NCBI GenBank assembly: GCA_035640455.1
Contig: DASQWB010000026.1
Span: 39,169-103,168, forward strand
Direction: 5' to 3'
From: AC-50 sp035640455
GTDB lineage: Bacteria; Actinomycetota; Thermoleophilia; Gaiellales; Gaiellaceae
Length of the DNA stretch: 64,000 bases
Notes under the pieces: model-generated
Database searches by the model: none
Told to the model about the DNA's origin: nothing
What the model saw: the letters and a program-made list of their open reading frames with translations, nothing else
Shown here: positions 24,321 to 33,416 of the stretch, piece by piece
How the letters are laid out: every line of letters starts with the position of its first letter
How positions within the stretch are numbered: position 1 is the first letter of the stretch
Made by a program: the position numbers and the translations under genes

Positions 24321-25074
24321 GGAGCTGCGCGGCCTCGCCGAGGATTACCTGCGCGACCTGGCTCTGACTCCCGAGCTCGGGGCGCTCGAGGAGTCCGTTC
24401 GTTACGCGCTCGAGTCGGGCAAGCGCGTCCGGGCCGTCATCTGCCTCGCGACGGCCGAGGCTGCCGGGGCCGAGCCCGAGACGGCGCTCCCGGCCGCGGC
24501 CTCGCTCGAGCTCGTGCACGCGTTCTCGCTCGTCCACGACGACCTGCCGGCTCTGGACGACGACCGAGAGCGGCGCGGCCGGGCGAGCACCTGGGCCCGC
24601 TACGGCGAGGCCGTCGGGATCCTCGCGGGCGACGCGCTGCTCGCGGAAGCCTTCCGGCTCGCGCTCTCGTACGCCTCGCCAGCGGTGGCGCGCGAGCTCG
24701 CTCAGGCCACGCTCGGGATGATCGGCGGCCAGTACCTGGACATCACGGACACGGCTCCGGACGAGGCGACGCTCCACCGCCTGAAGACCGGCTGCCTCTT
24801 CGCCGCGTCGGTCGGGCTGGGGTTGTGGGTCGCGGAGGCGCCGGAACGGGACCAGGCGCCGTGGCGTGCGTTCGGCGACGAGCTCGGCCTCCTGTTCCAG
24901 ATCGTGGACGACATCCTCGACGGCGACGGCTACGTCCTCTCGCACGGCGCCGAGGGCGCGAGAGCGCTAGCCGACGAGGCCGCCGCACGGGCGCGGGAGC
25001 GGCTGGCCGCGATCCCGGCGGATACCGCGGTGCTGGCCGACATCGTCGAGGTCCTCGCGACGCGGACGGCCTGA
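24301..25074 (+). CDS. ispA: Short-chain polyprenyl diphosphate synthase (farnesyl/geranylgeranyl type)
   Basis: 257 residues. First Asp-rich motif in LVHDDLPALDDDRERRGR, second in FQIVDDILD, with GKRVRAVICLATAE, GQYLDIT and KTGCLFAASVGLG. It condenses IPP with allylic diphosphates to make isoprenoid precursors. Slightly short compared with typical ~290. Product length cannot be read reliably from sequence. The next gene begins directly after the stop. Confidence 0.9.
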   Translation: MLVRNPEELRGLAEDYLRDLALTPELGALEESVRYALESGKRVRAVICLATAEAAGAEPETALPAAASLELVHAFSLVHDDLPALDDDRERRGRASTWARYGEAVGILAGDALLAEAFRLALSYASPAVARELAQATLGMIGGQYLDITDTAPDEATLHRLKTGCLFAASVGLGLWVAEAPERDQAPWRAFGDELGLLFQIVDDILDGDGYVLSHGAEGARALADEAAARARERLAAIPADTAVLADIVEVLATRTA

Positions 25075-25383
25075 GTGATCGAGCCGAGGCGCCGAGGCGT
25101 CGTCTACATCGCGGAAGAGTTGAAGGACGCGGTGCTCCAAGGGCCCACACGCTTCTACGGGCACTGGGAGAGCGGTAACCCGGCGGACGGCGTCTTGGAC
25201 GAAGGCCCCGGCTGGGACGAGATCGAGGCCGCGATCGCGTGGGGTCGTGAGCGCGCGCCGGTCGTGCTGCTCCGCCTCGGCGAGACGGGGCCACAGGCTC
25301 ACTACTCGGCGGGGGAGGAAGACACGCGGGGGGTTTTGCCTTCCGGCGGCATGCCGCGGCGCTGGCCCGGCGGCGGGCTGTAG
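25075..25383 (+). CDS. Conserved-looking hypothetical protein
   Basis: 102 residues from a GTG immediately after the ispA stop. The first ~70 residues are protein-like (RGVVYIAEELKDAVLQGP, FYGHWESGNPADGVLDEGPG, WDEIEAAIAWGRERAPVVLL); the C-terminal 30 are Gly/Pro-rich and probably disordered. The pattern 'beta, GP.., W.EI..AI.WGR.R.P.V..R' suggests a small alpha-beta fold. I do not recognise the family. Twenty-one bases separate it from tlyA. Confidence 0.6.
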   Translation: MIEPRRRGVVYIAEELKDAVLQGPTRFYGHWESGNPADGVLDEGPGWDEIEAAIAWGRERAPVVLLRLGETGPQAHYSAGEEDTRGVLPSGGMPRRWPGGGL

Positions 25384-25404
25384 CGCTGCGCATACGCTGG
25401 GCCC

Positions 25405-26169
25405 GTGAAGAAGCGGGTCGACATGCTCCTCGTCGAGCGTGGCCTCGCCGAGTCGCGGGCGCAGGCGCAAGCGCTCGTCCTCGCCGGGCGGGTCCCCGGC
25501 TTTGCAAAGCCCGGGACGGCCGTGGACGAGACGGCCGAGCTCGCGGTCACCGCGCCGCCGCGGTACGTTTCCCGCGGCGGCGAGAAGCTCGCGCACGCGC
25601 TCGAGGCCTTCAGCGTCGATCCAGCGGGACGCGACGCGATCGACGTCGGCGCCTCGACCGGCGGCTTCACCGACGTGCTGCTCCAGCGCGGCGCGAGCCG
25701 GGTGATCGCCCTCGACGTCGGCTACGGGCAGCTCCACGAGCGCCTGCGTGCCGATCCGCGCGTCACCGTCCTCGAGCGGACGAACGCGCGCGAGCTCCGC
25801 GAGCTGCCGTTTGCGCCCGAGCTCGTCGTCGCCGACGTCTCCTTCATCGGCCTGCGGCTCGTGCTGCCGCCGGTGCTCGCGCTCGCCGCGCCGGGCTGGG
25901 AGGCGGTCGTGCTCGTCAAGCCGCAGTTCGAGGCCGGGCGCGCGGAGGTCGGCAAAGGCGGGGTCGTCCGCAACCCGGAGGTGCACCGGCGCGTGCTGCG
26001 CGCGGTCGCCGAGGCGGCGCTCGCGTGGGAGGCAGAGCCGGCAGGCGTCGTAGACTCCGGGCTGCCCGGCCCGAAGGGGAACCGCGAGTTCTTCCTCCAC
26101 CTCGTGCACCGCGAGCGGCCGGAGCGGCCAGATGAGCTCGACACCTGGATCGACCACGCAGTCCGGTAG
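25405..26169 (+). CDS. tlyA: TlyA-family rRNA 2'-O-methyltransferase (FtsJ-like) with S4 domain
   Basis: 254 residues from GTG. N-terminal S4 RNA-binding domain (KKRVDMLLVERGLAESRAQA), then RYVSRGGEKLAHALEAF and the SAM motif DVGASTGGFTDVLLQ; VVADVSFIGLRLVLPP and LVKPQFEAGRAEVGKGGVV follow. In mycobacteria TlyA methylates 16S C1409 and 23S C1920 and confers capreomycin sensitivity. The haemolysin name is historical. It overlaps nadK by 38 bases. Confidence 0.92.
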   Translation: MKKRVDMLLVERGLAESRAQAQALVLAGRVPGFAKPGTAVDETAELAVTAPPRYVSRGGEKLAHALEAFSVDPAGRDAIDVGASTGGFTDVLLQRGASRVIALDVGYGQLHERLRADPRVTVLERTNARELRELPFAPELVVADVSFIGLRLVLPPVLALAAPGWEAVVLVKPQFEAGRAEVGKGGVVRNPEVHRRVLRAVAEAALAWEAEPAGVVDSGLPGPKGNREFFLHLVHRERPERPDELDTWIDHAVR

Positions 26170-26995
26170 CCGCGTCCGCCGCGCCGCCGTCGTCACGCAC
26201 GGGAAGCCCGAGACGATCGGCCCGGCGCTCGGGCGGCTCGAGGCGCTCGCGGGCGTGCACGGAGTCGAGCTGCTCTTCCCGGAGGAAGAGCGTGAGAAGC
26301 ATGACCTGCCGAGCACAGACGGTGACCCGAAGAGCGCCGACCTCGCGGTCGTGCTCGGCGGCGACGGGACGATGCTCCGCGCGCTGCAGCGCTTTCTCGG
26401 CACCGGCGTGCCCGTGATCGGCGTGAACTTCGGCCGCGTCGGCTTCCTCGCGTCCGTCGGGCAGGACGAGCTGGAGGACGGCCTCGCGCGCGCGTTTGCG
26501 GGCGACTTCGTCGTCGTCGAGCTGCCGACGCTCGAAGCTCGAGTCGCCGGCGAGCGCCGCGCCGCCGTGAACGACGTCGTCGTCACGAGCGGCACGCTCG
26601 GCCGGATGGTCGAGCTCGGGTGGTCGATCGGCGACGAGGAGCTCGGTCGCCAGCCGTGCGACGGGCTGATCTGCTCCACGCCCTCGGGCTCGACGGCCTA
26701 CAACCTGTCGAACGGCGGGCCGGTGCTCGTCTGGGGCCTCGACGCGATGGCGCTGACCTTCGTCGCGCCGCACTCGCTCCACGTCCGCCCGCTCGTCGTC
26801 CCGCGCGGCCGCGACCTGACGGTGACGAACCAGACGCCCGACGTGCCGGGCGTCGTCCTCATCGACGGCCACGAGTTCACGCGGATCGGCGAGGGCGGAC
26901 GCGTCGAGGTCGGCCTCGGCCCGCAGCGGACGCTGCTCGCGACGCTTCCCGAGCGCACGTTCTTCCGCCGCTACCGCGACACGTTCGGCTCCTAA
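26132..26995 (+). CDS. nadK: NAD kinase
   Basis: 287 residues. GGDGT signature in LAVVLGGDGTMLRALQRF, then NFGRVGFLASV, AVNDVVVTSG and STPSGSTAYNLSNGGPV. It phosphorylates NAD to NADP. The start overlaps tlyA; a start a few codons later would also give a normal N-terminus (RVRRAAVVTHGKPET). tlyA-nadK-recN order is common in Gram-positives; here recN is displaced by a broken gene and an MFS gene. Confidence 0.95.
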   Translation: MSSTPGSTTQSGSRVRRAAVVTHGKPETIGPALGRLEALAGVHGVELLFPEEEREKHDLPSTDGDPKSADLAVVLGGDGTMLRALQRFLGTGVPVIGVNFGRVGFLASVGQDELEDGLARAFAGDFVVVELPTLEARVAGERRAAVNDVVVTSGTLGRMVELGWSIGDEELGRQPCDGLICSTPSGSTAYNLSNGGPVLVWGLDAMALTFVAPHSLHVRPLVVPRGRDLTVTNQTPDVPGVVLIDGHEFTRIGEGGRVEVGLGPQRTLLATLPERTFFRRYRDTFGS

Positions 26996-27037
26996 GTCAT
27001 CAGAGCCATGCCGGCGGCCCGGACACACCGCGTGGGC

Positions 27038-27635
27038 CTAGTCTCCCCGCTTGAACCGCTCGAATTTGGCTGTCAGGACGTAAACGTACTCGCAGATCGC
27101 AAGCGCAAAGTCGAAGACATACTGCGGATCTCGCTGCGGGATCGGTGTCGGATCGGGATGCGCAGCGATGTTCCGCTTTGCGTTCAACTCCGTCCCCCAC
27201 GCATAGAGACGCTCGTCGATTTTGCCTGCGTCCCGAAGCTCCTTGAGTCCTGCTCCCAGCATCTTGTCATTCGCATTGAGATCGCGGCAGAGCGCTTCGA
27301 GTGCGCGCCCGCTCACAGCGGCAGACGCGATATACGCCTGCGCACGAAGGCACTTTTGAGCTTCGCGCAGAGAACCTCGCACGGTGTCGGGAAGCTCCCA
27401 TGGGATTTTCGCTTCCGGGTGCGGCCACATGCCGCTTCCATGGTGTCCAGTCACCGATGATGCCCTCTGTTGGATCCCAGGACTCTTCGAAATACCAATG
27501 CTGTGCGAGGAGGGGCCATGAGCATGTTGGGCATTGCGCAAGAACGGTCTCCTGCGGCTCAGGCGTCGAGTCGTTGTAGAGCAGCTGATATCCCAGGATC
27601 GCCGCGTCGACGGCACCGCAGGAGTTGCACTCCAC
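27038..27635 (-). pseudogene. DUF4145 protein with N-terminal zinc-ribbon-like region, frameshifted
   Basis: From GTG, one frame gives VECNSCGAVDAAILGYQLLY and LAQCPTCSWPLLAQHWYF (two Cys pairs). A second frame carries PHPEAKIPWELPDTVRGSLR, ASAAVSGRALEALCRDLNA and ELNAKRNIAAHPDPTPIPQ, the DUF4145 core. The switch lies near 27428, and 598 bases is 1 over a codon multiple; adding TG to a GTG restores it. DUF4145 occurs in restriction and defence-like loci, but none is adjacent. Lower GC than neighbours suggests acquisition. Confidence 0.75.
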
Positions 27636-27700
27636 TTTGATCGACTTTGGCGGAGCGATCCGGTGAATCTATCGCGAGACCTTTGGCTCCCACACAAGGC

Positions 27701-28936
27701 GTGAAAGGTCAACGTCGCTTCGAGCTCGGCGCGCTCGCCGAGCGCGACTTCCGGCTCCTCTTCACCGCGACGACGATCACGACGATCGGCGACCGGCTCG
27801 CGGTGATCGCGCTCGCGTTCGCTGTCCTCGACTTCGGCGGCGCGACCGACCTCGGGATCGTGCTCGCCGCGCGGCAGGGGGTGAACGCGCTCGTCTTCCT
27901 GGTCGGCGGCGTGATCTCCGACCGCCTGCCGCGAAACCTCGTCCTCGTCGGCGCGTCGCTCGTGCAGGGTGCCGCCCAGGCCGCCACGGCGGCGCTCGTG
28001 CTCGGCGGCCACGCCAGCGTCCTCTGGCTCGTCGTGCTCCAAGGCGTCTACGGCGTCGGGGAGGGGCTGGTCGTGCCGGCCGAGATCGGCCTCGTTCCCC
28101 AGACCGTCAGTCCGGAGCGCCTCCAGCAGGCGAACGCGCTCCAGGGGATGACCCGCGACGTCACGCGGGTGCTCGGGCCGGCGGTGGGCGCGGCGATCGT
28201 CGTCGCCGCGAGCCCCGGCGTCGCCCTTGCCGCCGACGCCGCGAGCTTCGTCCTCTGCGCGCTCATCCTGCTGGGCATCCGGATCGCGCCGCGCGTCGGC
28301 GGGCCCGAGCGGGAGACGTTCTGGCACGAGCTCCGGGCCGGGTGGCGGGAGTTCACCGCGCGGACCTGGCTCTGGAGCGCGGTCCTTATCTACGGCCTCG
28401 GGAACTTCTCGTGGGCCGCGTGGAGCGTGCTCGGGCCGGTCGTCGCCAAGAATGACCTCGGCGGCGCAGGCGCCTGGGGAGCCATCCTCGCGGCCGGCGG
28501 CGTCGGCTCGGTCGCTGGCGGGCTCTTCGCGCTTCGCATCCGACCCGAGCGACCGCTCGCCGTCTCCGTCGCGTTCTCCACGCTTCCGGCCCTCCAGTTC
28601 GCGACGTTGGCGGCCGCTGCGCCTGTTTGGGCGATCGCCGCGGCCGCCTTCGTGGCAGGTCTCGGGCTCTCCGTACACCTCGCCCTCTGGTTCACCGTGT
28701 TCCAGCAGCAGGTTCCGGAGCACGCGCAGTCGCGCGTCAGCTCCTACGACGCGCTCGGGTCGTTCGTCCTCCTTCCGATCGGCGCCGCGGTCGTGGGGCC
28801 GATCGCGGCGGCGGTCGGCGTCCACACGACGCTCTGGGGTGCGGGAGCGTTCGCCCTCGCGTGCTGCCTCGCCGTGCTCGCGCTGCCGTCGGTCTGGGCG
28901 ATTCGCGCCGCGCCCGAGGCGGCCGCAGCGGTCTGA
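27701..28936 (+). CDS. MFS transporter, EntS/MFS_3-like exporter
   Basis: 411 residues from GTG; a TTG 54 bases upstream is the alternative but leaves only 11 bases to the divergent gene. Same family as the 18.6 kb transporter: FRLLFTATTITTIGDRLAVI, GGVISDRLPRNLVLVGASL, GLVPQTVSPERLQQANALQG, SVLGPVVAKNDLGGAGAWG and AQSRVSSYDALGSFVLLP. Twelve hydrophobic helices. Substrate unknown. It sits between nadK and recN, which are usually neighbours. Confidence 0.85.
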   Translation: MKGQRRFELGALAERDFRLLFTATTITTIGDRLAVIALAFAVLDFGGATDLGIVLAARQGVNALVFLVGGVISDRLPRNLVLVGASLVQGAAQAATAALVLGGHASVLWLVVLQGVYGVGEGLVVPAEIGLVPQTVSPERLQQANALQGMTRDVTRVLGPAVGAAIVVAASPGVALAADAASFVLCALILLGIRIAPRVGGPERETFWHELRAGWREFTARTWLWSAVLIYGLGNFSWAAWSVLGPVVAKNDLGGAGAWGAILAAGGVGSVAGGLFALRIRPERPLAVSVAFSTLPALQFATLAAAAPVWAIAAAAFVAGLGLSVHLALWFTVFQQQVPEHAQSRVSSYDALGSFVLLPIGAAVVGPIAAAVGVHTTLWGAGAFALACCLAVLALPSVWAIRAAPEAAAAV

Positions 28937-28992
28937 GACACGGCCGCAAGGGACGCCTCGTCGCCGACGGGCGCGGGCCGTACCATCCGACC

Positions 28993-30618
28993 GTGCTCCG
29001 GCGGCTGCGCATCGAGAACCTCGTCTTGATCCGCGAAGCCGACCTCGAGCTCGGTCCCGGGCTGAACGCCATCACCGGCGAGACCGGCGCCGGCAAGACG
29101 ATCCTCGCCCAGGCGATCGGGCTCCTGCTCGGCGCCAAGGCGGACGCGAGCTTCGTCGGGCCGGGCGCCGACGAGGCGTACGTCGAGGCAGAGCTCGACC
29201 TTCCGCCTGGCTTCCTCGACGAGGACGGCCTCGAGGGCCTCGCCGAGCTGCGCCCCGAGGACGAGGAGGGGCTCGTGCTCGCGCGGCGCGTCTTCGCGGA
29301 CGGACGTACGCGCGCCTACGCCTGGGGACGGGCCGCGGCGCGGGAAGACCTGGCCGCCGCGGGCGAGCGGCTCATCGCCATGTCGGGCCAGTTCGAGCAG
29401 CGGCGGCTCGCGCGGCTCGCGTACCAGCTCGACGTCCTCGACGCCTTCGTCGGCGAGCATCAGCTCGCGCGCCGCGCCGCCGCCCGCACCGCCTGGCGCG
29501 AGCTCCTCGCCACCCGCCGCCGCCACGCCGAGCTCGCAGCCGGCGCGGAGGCCGAGCGCGACCGGCTCGAGGAGCTGCGCGCGCTCGTCGCCGCCACCGC
29601 CGGCCTCGAGCCCGGCGCCGAGGAGGAGCTTCGGGCCGAGCGCGAGCGGCTCCGGCACGTCGCCGAGCTGGCCGCCGCGGCCGCGGCTGCCCGGGACGCG
29701 CTCGCGCCGGAGGACGGCGAGGGGGCCGTGGCGCTCACCGCCCACGCCGAGCGCGCGGTCGCCGCCGTGACGGCGCTCGCGCCGGAGCTCGGCCGGGCCG
29801 AGGAGGAGCTACGCGACGCGGAGCTCCGCCTGCGCGAGACGGCGAGCGACCTCGCCGCCTTCCTCGCCTCGCTCGAGGCCGAGCCCGGGCGGCTCGAGGA
29901 GGTCGAAGCCGAGCTCGACCGGATCGCCGCGGCTCGGCGCCGCTTCCGTGCCGGCTCGTACGACGAGCTCCTAACGCGTGCCGGAGCGGCCCGAAGCGAG
30001 CTCGAGGCGCTCGACGCAGGCGCCGACCCGCTCGATGCGGCGGCGCGGGCGCTGGCAGCCGCCGACGCCCGCCGGCGCAAGCTCGCCGACGAGCTGCGGG
30101 CGGCGCGACACACCGCGGCGGAGCCGTTTGCCGAGGCAGTCGCGTCCGAGCTCCGCGACATCGCCCTCGGCGAGGGCGAGTTCCGGGTCGAGCTCGCCGA
30201 GGCGGAGCCCGGGCCGACCGGCGCCGACCGCGTCTCGTTCCTCCTGCGCCCAAACCCGGGCCTGCCGTTCGCGCCGGTCACCGAGACGGCCTCGGGCGGC
30301 GAGCTCTCGCGCGTCGCACTCGCGATCGCCGCCGTCGGCGGCGGGCCGGCGATGGTCTTCGACGAGATCGACGCCGGCATCGGCGGCGAGACGGCGAACG
30401 CCGTCGGCCGCACGCTCCGCCGGCTCGGCGAGCGGGCGCAGGTCGTGACGATCACGCACCTCCCGCAGATCGCGAGCCTTGCCGATCGCCACTTCCGCGT
30501 CGAGAAGATCCCCGGCGACCCGACGCACACGCGGATCGAGGAGCTCGGCGAGGACGAGCGCCGCGCCGAGCTCGAGCGGATGCTCGGCGGCCGCGAGTTC
30601 TTGGCTTCTGTGCGCTAG
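28993..30618 (+). CDS. recN: DNA repair protein RecN
   Basis: 541 residues from GTG; the frame is open far upstream over the MFS gene, which is a shadow. SMC-like: Walker A GETGAGKT (29-36) in the N-terminal head, MSGQFEQRRLARLAYQLDVL, a long Ala/Glu/Arg coiled coil (about 160-360), and the C-terminal head with TETASGGELSRVALAIAAV signature, VFDEIDAGIGGETANAVG Walker B and ITHLPQIASLADRHF. It holds DNA ends during double-strand-break repair. Confidence 0.95.
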   Translation: MLRRLRIENLVLIREADLELGPGLNAITGETGAGKTILAQAIGLLLGAKADASFVGPGADEAYVEAELDLPPGFLDEDGLEGLAELRPEDEEGLVLARRVFADGRTRAYAWGRAAAREDLAAAGERLIAMSGQFEQRRLARLAYQLDVLDAFVGEHQLARRAAARTAWRELLATRRRHAELAAGAEAERDRLEELRALVAATAGLEPGAEEELRAERERLRHVAELAAAAAAARDALAPEDGEGAVALTAHAERAVAAVTALAPELGRAEEELRDAELRLRETASDLAAFLASLEAEPGRLEEVEAELDRIAAARRRFRAGSYDELLTRAGAARSELEALDAGADPLDAAARALAAADARRRKLADELRAARHTAAEPFAEAVASELRDIALGEGEFRVELAEAEPGPTGADRVSFLLRPNPGLPFAPVTETASGGELSRVALAIAAVGGGPAMVFDEIDAGIGGETANAVGRTLRRLGERAQVVTITHLPQIASLADRHFRVEKIPGDPTHTRIEELGEDERRAELERMLGGREFLASVR

Positions 30619-30756
30619 CGACGGTAGTCGGCCAGAACGGCTACCGCGACCGCTACCCCGGAGGGTGGGCTCGTCCCGAAGTAGCTGTCATCCTCTGGAC
30701 GTGCTCGACTTGCGCCGGCGCGTCCCACCCGTCGAGGCCGGAGCTCGTCGCTAGCC

Positions 30757-31179
30757 GTGCCGACGGTCGCCGCGGCGCGCGAGCTCCTCGCCTCACGCGA
30801 GGAGGTCTGGAACTACCTCGCCGAGCCGCGCCACCTCGCCGACTGGTGGCCGGGGATCGCCGCGGTCGAGCCCGACCGGCGTGGACTCGCCGCCGGCGCG
30901 CGCTGGCAGGTCCGCGGCTCGAACCGCCCGAGCCTCTTCCGTCGGCCGAACCCGAGCGGGATGCTGCTCGTCCTCGCGGCGGCGCGGCCGGAGCGCGTCG
31001 CGTTCCACCTCACCGGCGAGCGGATCGACGCCGAGCTCGAGCTGGAGGCGAGCGCCGCGGACCGGACGATCGCGACGCTCACCGTGAGCGGGCCGTGGCT
31101 GATCGGCCTCGGCCGCTCGTTCCCTCACCGCGCGCTCGCCCGCCTGCACGCGCTCGTCCAGACCGCCGCCGACTTCTGA
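30757..31179 (+). CDS. SRPBCC-family (polyketide cyclase/START-like) protein
   Basis: 140 residues from GTG. The START-like pattern is present: AARELLASREEVWNYLAEPR, then HLADWWPGIAAVEPD, alternating beta strands and a long C-terminal helix (FPHRALARLHALVQTAADF). These proteins bind hydrophobic ligands in a central cavity. No ligand can be inferred. The 138 bases after recN hold no gene I can support. Confidence 0.75.
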   Translation: MPTVAAARELLASREEVWNYLAEPRHLADWWPGIAAVEPDRRGLAAGARWQVRGSNRPSLFRRPNPSGMLLVLAAARPERVAFHLTGERIDAELELEASAADRTIATLTVSGPWLIGLGRSFPHRALARLHALVQTAADF

Positions 31180-31199
31180 GGCGCCGACTCGGCGGCGCC
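31180..31199. terminator. Stem-loop between convergent genes
   Basis: GGCGCCG and CGGCGCC pair around ACTCGG, starting at the last base of the SRPBCC stop codon. Placed between convergent genes, it could end transcription from either side. Confidence 0.45.
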
Positions 31200-31218
31200 G
31201 ACCCTCAGGACGCGCGGG

Positions 31219-31242
31219 CTGCGGCCGTGCGCTAAGCCGCAG
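31219..31242. terminator. Second stem-loop, overlapping the permease stop codon
   Basis: CTGCGGC and GCCGCAG pair around a 10-base loop. The minus-strand permease stop codon lies in the loop. Together with the hairpin 20 bases away it probably isolates the convergent units. Confidence 0.4.
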
Positions 31243-32275
31243 GGCCGACGAGCCGGACGCGCGGGTCGAGCCACGCGTAGCAGAGGTCGACGAGGAGGTT
31301 GAGGACGACGATCGCGACGGCGATGACGAAGAAGATGGCGGCGATGAGCGGCAGGTCGTACGTACCGGTCGCGCTCGCGAGCGCAGCGACGGCGAGGGAG
31401 CCGAACCCGCCGAGCCCGTAGATGGTGTCGATGTAGATCACGGCGGTGAGCGCCGCGCCGAGGTCGAGCCCGATCATCGTCACGAGCGGCAGGAGCGCTG
31501 GCCTCAGGACGTGCGACAGGAGCACGCGCACCTCGGAGGCGCCCTTCGCCCTCGCCGTCACGACGTGCTGGTCGTCGAGCGTCTCCAGCATCCGTGTCCG
31601 GATCATCCGCGTGTAGAGCGGCAGGAAGAAGATCGCGAACGTCAGCCACGGCAGGACCATGTGGTGCGCCCAGGAGACGGGACCGCCGCACGGCTGCTCC
31701 GGCGCGTACTGCGGCAGGGTGTTCGGCGGCACCGGGACCGGCGGCAGGTGCGCGAGGTGGCAGTAGCGGCCGGCTGGGAAGAGGTGCAGGTGGTAGACGA
31801 ACGCGTGCTCGAGCAGCACGCCGAGCACGAACGGGTGCAGGGCGATCCCGAAGAGCGAGAAGGCGAGCACCGCCCGGTCGATCGTCCGCTGCGCGTGGAG
31901 CGCGGAGAGCATGGCGAGCGGGATCGCCAGGAGCAGCAGGACGACGAACCCACCCGCGAGGACGGAGACCGTGGGCGGGAGCGAGGCGCGGATCGACTTG
32001 TCGATCGACACCCCGCGCCACGACGGCCCGAAGCTCCCGTGGCGGAGGATCCGCCAGACGAACTTCGCGTACTGCGTCGTCACCGGCCGGTCGGCTCCGA
32101 TCCGATGGGCTGCCGCCTCGAGCTGCGCGTGCGTCGTCGTAGCCCCGAGGCCGCACGGGAGCACGACGCAGCCCGGGTTGTTCGGGATCAGCCGGTAGAT
32201 CGCGAACGTCACGAGGGTGAGGGCGAAGAGCAGCGCCAGGCCCGAGAGGAGGCGGCGGACGATGTAGGCGACCAT
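31232..32275 (-). CDS. DppB/OppB-type ABC transporter permease
   Basis: 347 residues from the ATG in TGATG with the upstream gene. It starts YIVRRLLSGLALLFALTLVT, the canonical DppB N-terminus, with about six TM helices. The BPD_transp_1 EAA-type loop is present (TARAKGASEVRVLLSHVLRP). An extracytoplasmic insert (~residues 140-185, LFPAGRYCHLAHLPPVPVPP) contains cysteines. It forms half of a dipeptide/oligopeptide channel with the next gene. No ATPase or binding-protein gene is adjacent. Confidence 0.88.
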   Translation of the reverse strand: MVAYIVRRLLSGLALLFALTLVTFAIYRLIPNNPGCVVLPCGLGATTTHAQLEAAAHRIGADRPVTTQYAKFVWRILRHGSFGPSWRGVSIDKSIRASLPPTVSVLAGGFVVLLLLAIPLAMLSALHAQRTIDRAVLAFSLFGIALHPFVLGVLLEHAFVYHLHLFPAGRYCHLAHLPPVPVPPNTLPQYAPEQPCGGPVSWAHHMVLPWLTFAIFFLPLYTRMIRTRMLETLDDQHVVTARAKGASEVRVLLSHVLRPALLPLVTMIGLDLGAALTAVIYIDTIYGLGGFGSLAVAALASATGTYDLPLIAAIFFVIAVAIVVLNLLVDLCYAWLDPRVRLVGPAA

Positions 32276-33342
32276 CACCGTCGCTGCTCCCGCGGGTCGA
32301 GCGCGGCGCGGACGCCTTCGCCGAGGAGGGCGAACGCAAGCACCGTCAGTAGGAGGGCGATGCTCGGCCAGAGCGGCACGAGCCAGGAGGCGCGGATGCC
32401 GGTCGAGCCCGTCGCCCCCGCGACGCCGCCGGGAACGAGGAGCGTCCCGTAGTTCAGCGAGATCATGTTTCCCCAGCTCGCGTCGGGAAGGTCGATGCCG
32501 AAGTTCAGGATCGCGAGCGCCGCCTCGAGCAGGATCGAGCCCGCGATGACGAGCGTCCCGTAGACGATCACCGAGCTCGCGACGTGCGGGAGCAGGTGCT
32601 TCCGCAGGATCCGGAAGTTGCTCGCGCCGACCATCCGCGCCGCCTCGACGAACTCCTGCTCGCGCAGAGCGAGCACCTGGGCGCGGACGAGGCGGGCCGG
32701 ATAGAACCACGAGAAGAGGCCGATCGCGAGGATCAGCGCGAGCACGCCGTGCACGAACGCGCCGTGGAGCGTCACGTCGGCGAAGCGGTCGCCGATCGAG
32801 CGTCCGAGGGCGATCACGAAGAGGAGGATCGGAAATCCCATGACGAACTCGGTCGTGCGCGAGAAGACCGTGTCGATGACACGGCCGTAGTAGCCGGCGA
32901 GCAGGCCGACGGTGACGCCGATCAGGATCGCGAGGAGCGCCGCGCCGACGCCGATCTCGAGCGACGTCTGCCCGCCGGCCAGCAGGCGCAGGAACTCGTC
33001 GTGGCCGAGCTGCCCGTCGGCGCCGAGGATGAAGAGCGTCCGCGGGGTCTCCGGCGTCACGACCGGGACGCCGTGTGAGTTCGGCACGTGCGACCAGGGG
33101 CCGGCGGGATAGCCGTTGATGTCGGCCGCGAGCGGGAAGATGTCGTTCGGCCCGTGCCCGAGGAAGTGCTCCGCGACGGGCAGGCCGGCGAAGCAGCCGA
33201 CGATCACGAAGACGAGGAAGATCGCGCTCGTTAGCGCCAGACGGTCACGCTTGAAGCGCGACCAGAAGAGCGCGCGGGAGCTCCGCGCGCCCCGCTCCGC
33301 GCTGCGAGCCTGCCGCCTACCGGCGAATCGCATCCCCGTCAC
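32275..33342 (-). CDS. DppC/OppC-type ABC transporter permease
   Basis: 355 residues. The N-terminal OppC_N segment (FWSRFKRDRLALTSAIFLVF) is followed by a periplasmic loop (HDEFLRLLAGGQTSLEIGVG is the usual 'GTDxxGRDxxSRLLxGxR' region, here diverged) and BPD_transp_1 with EAARMVGASNFRILRKHLLP. It is first in the two-gene unit, the reverse of the usual B-then-C order. The canonical 'GTDxLGRD' loop reads LGADGQLGHDEF, which still fits OppC. Confidence 0.87.
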   Translation of the reverse strand: MTGMRFAGRRQARSAERGARSSRALFWSRFKRDRLALTSAIFLVFVIVGCFAGLPVAEHFLGHGPNDIFPLAADINGYPAGPWSHVPNSHGVPVVTPETPRTLFILGADGQLGHDEFLRLLAGGQTSLEIGVGAALLAILIGVTVGLLAGYYGRVIDTVFSRTTEFVMGFPILLFVIALGRSIGDRFADVTLHGAFVHGVLALILAIGLFSWFYPARLVRAQVLALREQEFVEAARMVGASNFRILRKHLLPHVASSVIVYGTLVIAGSILLEAALAILNFGIDLPDASWGNMISLNYGTLLVPGGVAGATGSTGIRASWLVPLWPSIALLLTVLAFALLGEGVRAALDPREQRR

Positions 33343-33416
33343 ATTGTGGCCAGGGAGCGGCGGCCACGCCGTCGCCGTCTCCCGCGCGTGCTACGTTTGC
33401 ATCCCGTGGTGAGTCA

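Noticed and set aside
30619..30756. Short coding-like tail (VLDLRRRVPPVEAGARR) after recN
   Set aside because: Only 17 codons, no family resemblance, and no supporting start site.
28227..31235. Open frame of ~1000 codons over the MFS and recN genes
   Set aside because: Composition is Arg/Ala/Ser/Pro-rich noise and it overlaps two clearly recognised genes in another frame.
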